Positions 7,840-11,839 of a stretch of DNA of 11,839 nt are shown piece by piece. Position numbers and translations under genes: made by a program. This DNA comes from Pseudomonadota bacterium (GTDB lineage Bacteria; Pseudomonadota; Alphaproteobacteria; Azospirillales; Azospirillaceae), in assembly GCA_023412175.1 (NCBI GenBank), contig JAEYOB010000111.1, positions 1 through 11,839 on the forward strand. The letters are read 5' to 3'. Positions within the stretch are counted from its first letter, which is position 1, and every line of letters begins with the position of its first letter. The notes under the pieces were generated by a model. It searched no databases, was not told where the DNA came from, and worked only from the letters and a program-made list of their open reading frames with translations.

Positions 7840-9924
7840 TCAAGCGCTGCGGATGGTCGCCACGAAGCGTTCGACCTCCTGGCGCAGCAGGCCGGACTGG
7901 CGGGACAGTTCGTCGGCGGCGCTCAGGGTCTGGCCGGCCATGGTGCCGGTCTCGTTGGCCGCGCGGGTGACGCCAGCGATGTTCGACGACACCTCCTGCG
8001 TACCGGCCGCCGCCTGCTGCACGTTGCGGCTGATCTCCTGCGTCGCCGCGCCCTGCTCCTCGGCCGCCGCGGCGATGCCGGTGACCGTCTCGTTGATGCC
8101 GACCATGATCTCGCCGATGGCCTTGATGGCGAACACCGCGTTGCCGCTGACCGCCTGCATCTCGGCGATCTGCTGGGCGATCTCCTCGGTGGCCTTGGCG
8201 GTCTGGTTGGCGAGGTTCTTGACCTCGCTCGCCACCACGGCGAAGCCCTTGCCGGCCTCGCCCGCGCGCGCCGCCTCGATGGTGGCGTTCAGGGCAAGCA
8301 GGTTGGTCTGCGAGGCGATGTCCTGGATCAGCTGCACCACGTCGCCGATCTTCTGCGCGGCGGTGGCGAGGCCCTCCACGGTGCCGTTGGTCCGTTCCAC
8401 CTCGCCCACCGCCTGCGACGCCATCTCCGAGGAGCGGGCGATGCGCTGGTTGATCTCGGTGATGGAGTGGGTCAGTTCCTCCGCCGCCGCGGCGACGGTC
8501 TGCACGTTGGCCGAGGCCTGATCGGCGGCCACGGCCACGGCGACCGCCTGGCGGTCGGCCTCCTCGGCGATGGCCGAGAGGCCCTGCGCGTCGGAACGCA
8601 TGCGGTCGGACTGCCCGGTGACACCGCGCACCACCGCGCCGACGCTGCTCTCGAAGCTGTCGGCGAGCTGGTTCAGGTCGCGCTTGCGCTGCTCGGCGAC
8701 GCGCTGCTCCTCCTGCCGGCGCTGTTCCTCCATCTCGGCCACGCGGTTGGCGTTCTCCTTGAATATCTGGAGCGCCTGGTTGATGGCGCCGATCTCGTCG
8801 GCACGGTCGCGGTCGCTCACCTCGACCGTGCGGTCACCGGAGGTCAGCGCCTGGATCGTGGCGATGGCCCGATTGAGCGGCTTGCCGACCACTGCGCGGC
8901 TGGCCAGCCACAGCGAAACGAGCAGCACCGCCAGCAGCCCCACGCCGCCGATGGTGATGAAGGTCCGCAGTTCCTTCTCCGGCACCTCGATCTTGTTGAG
9001 TGGCAGGTTGACCAGGATCGACCACGGCGTCCCGGTGCTACCGATGGTCACCGGGATGAAGAGCTGCTTCACCTCGGTGTTCAGGCTCGCCGAAACCGAG
9101 AAATGCTCGAAGGTTCTGCCCTCGCGGATGGCCGGCTTGGCGGCATTCAACCGTTCGTTGGTCGCCTCGATGGGCTTGCCGAGATGAGCGGCGTTGGAAT
9201 AGGCCGTCCACAGGCCGCCGTTGGAAATCAGGAAGACCGAGCCGGTTTCAAAGGGCTTGGCGGCCTTCAGCACTTCCCAGACGCCGTCGGTGGACAGGTC
9301 CACGCCGGCCGCGCCGATGAAGCGGCCGTTCTCGATGATGGGCACCACCATGGAGACCATCAGCACCTGCCGGCCGGCGACCGTGTAGGTGTACGGCTCG
9401 ATGGCCACTTCCTTCAACGTCCGCTTGGCAAGCTGGTAGTACGCGCCGTCCGCACCCGGATCGTCGTAGCCGACGAGGGCCTCCAGCGCCGCCGTGCCTG
9501 TGCCGCGGTTCCAGTAGGACACGAAGCGTCCGCTGGCGTCGGTGCCGGGCTGGTTGGCGAAGGCCGCGTCCATGCCGTCGAGGGCGTTGGGCTCCATACC
9601 GATCCAGACGCCGAGGAGCTGCGGGTTCGCCTCGAGCTGCGCCTTCAGCCACGCGTTGAGCTGCGCGCGGTCGGTAATGCCCGCCGTCTTGAAGCTGAGC
9701 AGCGACGTGGCGACGAACCGGCTGAGGTCCATGGCGTCGTTGATCTGGCGCTGCACCGCCTCGGCGTAGCGGCGGCCCACCTGTTCGCCTTCACGGAAGG
9801 CCAGTTCCTTCGTTGCCTGACCGCTCTTGTTGCCGATCACCACAACGCCGGCCCCAAGCCCGATGACGGTGACCAGACCGATCACCAGCAGCAGCTTGGT
9901 CACCAGGGACAACTTCTTGAACAT
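7840..9924 (-). CDS. Methyl-accepting chemotaxis protein (dCache-HAMP-MCP signal domain)
   Basis: A 694-residue receptor. TM1 is about 8-31; a periplasmic double-Cache sensor spans about 36-315, with the recognisable VLMVSMVVPIIENGRFIGAAGVDLS (187-211) and IEPYTY (175-180) blocks; TM2 is about 321-345; HAMP follows to about 398; the coiled-coil signalling domain runs from about 420 to the end with its hairpin tip at 541-572 (NLLALNATIEAARAGEAGKG, then FAVVASEVKNLA). It should signal through CheA/CheW. No C-terminal CheR/CheB-tethering pentapeptide is seen. The ligand is unknown; the Arg-X-Trp of the known amino-acid-binding dCache motif is not evident in the AYYQLAKRT segment. The ATG at 9924 (AAGGGG ten bases upstream) is preferred to a TTG at 9957, whose extra eleven residues precede the natural MFKK start of TM1. 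Downstream of, and parallel to, the STAS gene. Confidence 0.95.
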   Translation of the reverse strand: MFKKLSLVTKLLLVIGLVTVIGLGAGVVVIGNKSGQATKELAFREGEQVGRRYAEAVQRQINDAMDLSRFVATSLLSFKTAGITDRAQLNAWLKAQLEANPQLLGVWIGMEPNALDGMDAAFANQPGTDASGRFVSYWNRGTGTAALEALVGYDDPGADGAYYQLAKRTLKEVAIEPYTYTVAGRQVLMVSMVVPIIENGRFIGAAGVDLSTDGVWEVLKAAKPFETGSVFLISNGGLWTAYSNAAHLGKPIEATNERLNAAKPAIREGRTFEHFSVSASLNTEVKQLFIPVTIGSTGTPWSILVNLPLNKIEVPEKELRTFITIGGVGLLAVLLVSLWLASRAVVGKPLNRAIATIQALTSGDRTVEVSDRDRADEIGAINQALQIFKENANRVAEMEEQRRQEEQRVAEQRKRDLNQLADSFESSVGAVVRGVTGQSDRMRSDAQGLSAIAEEADRQAVAVAVAADQASANVQTVAAAAEELTHSITEINQRIARSSEMASQAVGEVERTNGTVEGLATAAQKIGDVVQLIQDIASQTNLLALNATIEAARAGEAGKGFAVVASEVKNLANQTAKATEEIAQQIAEMQAVSGNAVFAIKAIGEIMVGINETVTGIAAAAEEQGAATQEISRNVQQAAAGTQEVSSNIAGVTRAANETGTMAGQTLSAADELSRQSGLLRQEVERFVATIRSA

Positions 9925-9985
9925 GCGGGTCCCGCCCCTTGAAACATAGATTTCCAAGGAATGCCGTTATTTTGCTTCCCAATCG

Positions 9986-9998
9986 TTAAGCACCTTAA
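9986..9998. promoter_or_regulatory. 13-bp dyad upstream of the chemoreceptor gene, possible operator
   Basis: TTAAG-CAC-CTTAA is a perfect 5-bp inverted repeat with a 3-base centre, inside an AT-rich stretch (about 9945-10015) that stands out from the GC-rich surroundings and lies about 60 bases before the receptor start. No clear -35/-10 pair could be assigned. Confidence 0.35.
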
Positions 9999-10016
9999 GT
10001 ACACGGCTTTTTGACA

Positions 10017-10060
10017 CAGGCCGGATGGTGCGGCCTGCCGCTGCCGAGCGCGCCCGCACC
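10017..10060 (-). terminator. Hairpin(s) after the STAS gene, possible terminator
   Basis: Two alternative GC-rich stems follow the STAS stop: GGTGCGG (10027-10033) with CCGCACC (10054-10060), and CAGGCCG (10017-10023) with CGGCCTG (10031-10037, 7-base loop). They share bases and cannot form together. The leftward RNA after the second stem lacks a U-run, so termination is uncertain. They may separate STAS from receptor transcription. Confidence 0.35.
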
Positions 10061-10483
10061 TTAAGCCGCGTCCTCTCTCAGCGCCCGTGCCGCAAGCGCC
10101 AAAGGATTTTCGCCGGCGGCGCAGGGATGGTCGGCCAGCACTTCCTCCGGCACGCAGGCCTCCACATAGGCGTCCAGGCCGTCATACAGCGGGATGATCA
10201 TGCCGATGCGGGTCAGGGTAACGACCCTCTTCACCTGACCCTCGCCGACCACCATGGCGACCAGCCTATCGGCCGTGACCGCCTCGCCGTTCACCACGAG
10301 CAACATGCCGATCCCGGCGGAATCGATGAACTCCAGGCCGGTCAGGTCGAGCACGCAACGCCGGTCGGCGCAGCGCTTGACCGCGGCGATCAGGTCGCGC
10401 ACGCCGTCGCCGTCCTGGCCGGTGAGTCGCCCCATGACCAGGAACCGGGTAAAATGACGCTCTTGGAGCTTGCGATACTGCAC
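10061..10483 (-). CDS. STAS-domain protein (anti-sigma factor antagonist type)
   Basis: A 140-residue single-domain protein. The core CVLDLTGLEFIDSAGIGMLL (43-62) is the STAS signature, with the Asp-Ser pair D54-S55 where SpoIIAA-like proteins are phosphorylated by an anti-sigma kinase. Residues after about 108 (CVPEEVLADHP to the end) form an Ala-rich tail. Such proteins usually release a sigma factor or regulate a partner kinase or phosphatase; no partner is encoded here. The start is GTG at 10483 with GGTGA nearby; no upstream in-frame start exists in the preceding codons, and Met17 would cut into the first strand. It is divergent from metZ and lies 136 bases upstream of a chemoreceptor in the same orientation, so a link to chemotaxis signalling is possible but only inferred from position. 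Confidence 0.88.
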   Translation of the reverse strand: MQYRKLQERHFTRFLVMGRLTGQDGDGVRDLIAAVKRCADRRCVLDLTGLEFIDSAGIGMLLVVNGEAVTADRLVAMVVGEGQVKRVVTLTRIGMIIPLYDGLDAYVEACVPEEVLADHPCAAGENPLALAARALREDAA

Positions 10484-10508
10484 GGCGTCACCGGCGCATG
10501 AGGGAAAT

Positions 10509-10564
10509 TGAATACTCTATGATCCGAGGAGCGGGTGATCGCAACCGCCACCTCATGAATACTC
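10509..10564. repeat. Spaced 9-bp direct repeats TGAATACTC
   Basis: TGAATACTC occurs at 10509-10517 and 10556-10564; a 7-of-9 copy, TGAATGCTT, lies at 10600-10608 overlapping the metZ -35 region. Start-to-start distances are 47 and 44 bases. They sit between the divergent STAS and metZ genes and could be regulator sites for either. Confidence 0.5.
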
Positions 10565-10568
10565 CTGC

Positions 10569-10595
10569 GTGACGTTGCCGCATGGCTGCGGTCAC
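10569..10595. promoter_or_regulatory. Interrupted dyad upstream of the metZ promoter
   Basis: GTGA (10569-10572) pairs with TCAC (10592-10595), and inside it CCGCA (10578-10582) pairs with TGCGG (10587-10591) across a TGGC loop, with five unpaired bases on the left side. It ends 11 bases before the putative -35 box, a position suited to an activator or repressor site. Confidence 0.35.
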
Positions 10596-10606
10596 ATCGT
10601 GAATGC

Positions 10607-10634
10607 TTGACGCGCCGGGCCGCCGGGCATAAAA
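10607..10634 (+). promoter_or_regulatory. Sigma70-type promoter for the SAM-II leader and metZ
   Basis: TTGACG (10607-10612) and ATAAAA (10629-10634) are separated by 16 bases. Transcription would start near 10641, which is just where the riboswitch begins, so position and sequence support each other. Confidence 0.65.
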
Positions 10635-10641
10635 CCGGGCG

Positions 10642-10698
10642 CACGTGGTGATTTGGGCGACCGGCTTGCGGACCACGTAAAACAATCCGCTAAAGAGG
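10642..10698 (+). ncRNA. SAM-II riboswitch (SAM_alpha / metA motif)
   Basis: The conserved SAM-II elements occur in order: P1 ACGTGGT (10643-10649) pairs with ACCACGT (10672-10678); the loop holds TGATTTG and CCGGCTTGCGG; the tail AAACAATCCGCTAAAGAGG carries the conserved GCTAAAGAGG end. The pseudoknot P2 can form between GCGG (10668-10671) and CCGC (10687-10690). SAM-II aptamers are found mainly in alphaproteobacteria upstream of methionine and SAM synthesis genes, and metZ lies directly downstream. Binding of SAM should lower metZ expression. Confidence 0.94.
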
Positions 10699-10724
10699 TC
10701 CGAGCCGCGTCCGCGCCTCGACCT
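10696..10724 (+). promoter_or_regulatory. Candidate antiterminator hairpin
   Basis: AGGTCCGAG (10696-10704) can pair with CTCGACCT (10717-10724) with one bulged C. Its left arm overlaps the conserved 3' end of the SAM-II aptamer and its right arm overlaps the left arm of the following terminator, so aptamer-bound and antiterminated states would exclude each other. This is inferred from base pairing only. Confidence 0.5.
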
Positions 10725-10746
10725 GTAGACGGTCGGGGCTTTTTTT
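10715..10746 (+). terminator. Intrinsic terminator in the metZ leader
   Basis: GCCTCGACC (10715-10723) pairs with GGTCGGGGC (10731-10739), nine pairs including one U-G, around the loop TGTAGAC, directly followed by seven Ts (10740-10746). It is oriented to stop rightward transcription before metZ, so it forms the expression platform of the SAM-II riboswitch. Confidence 0.88.
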
Positions 10747-10752
10747 GTTCGT

Positions 10753-10775
10753 GCGGCCGGCAGCCCCCCGGCCGC
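10753..10775 (+). other. GC-rich leader hairpin before the metZ SD
   Basis: GCGGCCGG (10753-10760) and CCGGCCGC (10768-10775) form a perfect 8-bp stem with a 7-base loop. An alternative stem pairs GCCCC (10763-10767) with GGGGC (10776-10780). Either ends 3-8 bases before the SD and may tune translation. Confidence 0.5.
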
Positions 10776-10783
10776 GGGGCACC

Positions 10784-10789
10784 AGGAGG
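10784..10789 (+). promoter_or_regulatory. Shine-Dalgarno of metZ
   Basis: A full AGGAGG lies four bases before the ATG at 10794. It is about 90 bases beyond the riboswitch, so the aptamer itself cannot mask it directly, which favours transcriptional control. Confidence 0.85.
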
Positions 10790-10793
10790 CGGC

Positions 10794-11839
10794 ATGTCCA
10801 GGACCGATACCCGCAAACCCAACGTCGCCGGGCTCCGCCCGCGTTCCAAGCTGGTGCATGGCGGCACCCAGCGCTCCGGATTCGACGAGACGTCGGAGGC
10901 GATCTTCCAGACCTCCGGTTTCGTCTACGCCTCGGCCGAGGAGGCGGAGAGCGCCTTCCTCAACGACGGCCAGCGCCAGGTCTACTCGCGCTTCCGCAAC
11001 CCGACCTGCGCCATGTTCGAGGACCGGCTGGCGGCCTACGAGGGGGCGGAATGGGCCTACGCCACCACCTCGGGCATGGCCGCGGTGTTCGCCGCGCTGA
11101 TGAGCTTCCTCAAGGCCGGCGACCGCATCGTGGCGCCGTTCGCGCTGTTCGGCTCGTGCCTGCACGTCATCAAGAACCTCTGTCCGCGCTACGGCATCAT
11201 GCCGGTGCTGATCGACGGCACCGACCCGGCGGCCTGGGAGGAGGCGCTGTCGCAGCCCACCACCGCGGTGTTCCTGGAGACGCCCTCCAATCCGGGTCTG
11301 GAGATCGTCGATCTCAGGGCCGTCTGCGATCTGGCGCACGCCGCCGGGGCCAAGGTGGTGGTGGACAACGCCTTCGCCACCCCGGTGCTGCAGCGCCCGC
11401 TGGAGTTCGGTGCCGACGTCGTCGTCTATTCGGCGACCAAGCACATCGACGGCCAGGGCCGCTGCCTGGGCGGCGCCATCCTGACCGACAACAGGTTCGG
11501 TACCGACGTCATCCATCCCTTCGTCCGCCATACCGGCCCGACCATCAGCCCGTTCAACGCCTGGGTGCTGCTCAAGGGCCTGGAGACGTTGGAACTGCGC
11601 GTCAACGCGCAGACCGCGGCGGCCACCACGGTGGCGGAGTTCCTGTCCGGCCACCCCAAGGTGACGCAGGTGCTCTACCCGACGCTGCCCAGCCATCCGC
11701 AGCACGATCTGGCGCGCCGCCAGATGACCGGCGGCGGCACAATGATCGCCTTCCGCATCAAGGGCGGCCGGAACGAGTCGTTCCGTCTGATGAACGGGCT
11801 GGGGATGGTGCTGATCTCCAACAACCTGGGCGACGCCAA
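10794..11839 (+). CDS. metZ: O-succinylhomoserine sulfhydrylase (MetZ), 3' end missing
   Basis: The first 348 codons are present; the reading frame is still open at the window end, and family members are about 390-400 residues. It is a Cys/Met-metabolism PLP enzyme: YSRFRNPT (64-71) and TSGM (92-95) form the cofactor phosphate site, VVVDNAFATP (188-197, D191) contacts the pyridine nitrogen, and Lys216 in YSATKHIDGQGR is the Schiff-base lysine. The HIDGQGRCLGGAI and LVHGGTQRSGFDETSEAIF blocks favour MetZ (direct sulfhydrylation of O-succinylhomoserine to homocysteine with sulfide) over cystathionine gamma-synthase or gamma-lyase, although substrate choice cannot be proved by eye. It is cytosolic. 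Expression should be governed by the SAM-II riboswitch and terminator upstream. Start fixed by AGGAGG at 10784. Confidence 0.93.
   Translation, partial: MSRTDTRKPNVAGLRPRSKLVHGGTQRSGFDETSEAIFQTSGFVYASAEEAESAFLNDGQRQVYSRFRNPTCAMFEDRLAAYEGAEWAYATTSGMAAVFAALMSFLKAGDRIVAPFALFGSCLHVIKNLCPRYGIMPVLIDGTDPAAWEEALSQPTTAVFLETPSNPGLEIVDLRAVCDLAHAAGAKVVVDNAFATPVLQRPLEFGADVVVYSATKHIDGQGRCLGGAILTDNRFGTDVIHPFVRHTGPTISPFNAWVLLKGLETLELRVNAQTAAATTVAEFLSGHPKVTQVLYPTLPSHPQHDLARRQMTGGGTMIAFRIKGGRNESFRLMNGLGMVLISNNLGDA

Noticed and set aside
7444..9942. An 832-codon + strand open frame opposite the chemoreceptor gene and overlapping the mutS end
   Set aside because: The sequence is repetitive Gly/Leu/His/Arg without domains, while the opposite strand encodes a complete chemoreceptor.
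9925..9957. Longer chemoreceptor start at TTG 9957
   Set aside because: The extra eleven residues lack conservation logic, and the ATG at 9924 has a good SD and begins the standard MFKK-transmembrane N-terminus.
9986..9998. CtrA binding site (TTAA-N7-TTAA)
   Set aside because: The two TTAA elements are separated by five bases rather than seven.
10011..10016. TTGACA on the + strand looking like a -35 box
   Set aside because: No -10 box at the right distance and no + strand gene until metZ, almost 800 bases away.
10488..11705. A 405-codon minus strand open frame opposite metZ and its leader
   Set aside because: It is antisense to an unmistakable MetZ sequence and crosses the riboswitch and terminator; composition is low-complexity.
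1..11839. CRISPR arrays, insertion sequences, prophage, toxin-antitoxin or other defence modules
   Set aside because: No repeat-spacer pattern, transposase, integrase, terminal inverted repeats or toxin-like small gene pair was found; all genes with recognisable families are core or housekeeping types.

Overview
The window is a GC-rich (roughly 70%) stretch of bacterial chromosome. Protein character, gene content and the riboswitch class point to an alphaproteobacterium, most likely Rhodospirillales/Azospirillaceae (Azospirillum-like); that placement rests on family resemblance, not on a database search. No tRNA, rRNA, CRISPR array, insertion sequence or prophage gene was found. Most of the window is ordinary core genome.

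Left part (1-3717, all +): a tightly packed run of the 3' end of rsmI, a YraN/UPF0102 nuclease-fold gene, a SirB1-type transglutaminase-like/TPR gene, gshB (glutathione synthetase) and a TPR-methyltransferase. Stops and starts overlap by ATGA at rsmI/yraN and at gshB/methyltransferase, and the other gaps are 15 and 31 bases, so this looks like one operon. It faces two leftward genes: a SlyB-like glycine-zipper outer-membrane lipoprotein with an unusual Pro/Ala-rich tail, and a small YflT/GsiB17M-like protein with a hydrophobic glycine-rich core. A GC-rich hairpin sits at the convergent junction.

Middle (4998-7839): a 122-base divergent gap holds a likely extended -10 promoter for mutS and a duplicated 10-mer in its SD-less leader. 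mutS is complete (892 codons) and ends in a gap with a perfect 11-bp palindrome, facing a leftward chemoreceptor gene.

Right part (7840-11839): a dCache-HAMP chemoreceptor (true start at 9924, not the longer frame) lies downstream of a single-domain STAS protein in the same orientation. Diverging from the STAS gene is metZ (cut off by the window end) with an elaborate 310-base leader: spaced direct repeats, a dyad, a sigma70-type promoter, a SAM-II riboswitch, an intrinsic terminator with seven Ts, a possible competing antiterminator, a second GC hairpin and a strong SD. This leader is the most interesting element: it reads as a SAM-sensing transcription attenuator that shuts off methionine synthesis when SAM is plentiful.

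I do not see an undescribed multi-gene system. The best candidates for new biology are the wiring of the SAM-II expression platform, the methyltransferase translationally coupled to gshB, the tailed SlyB-like lipoprotein, and the STAS/chemoreceptor pairing.
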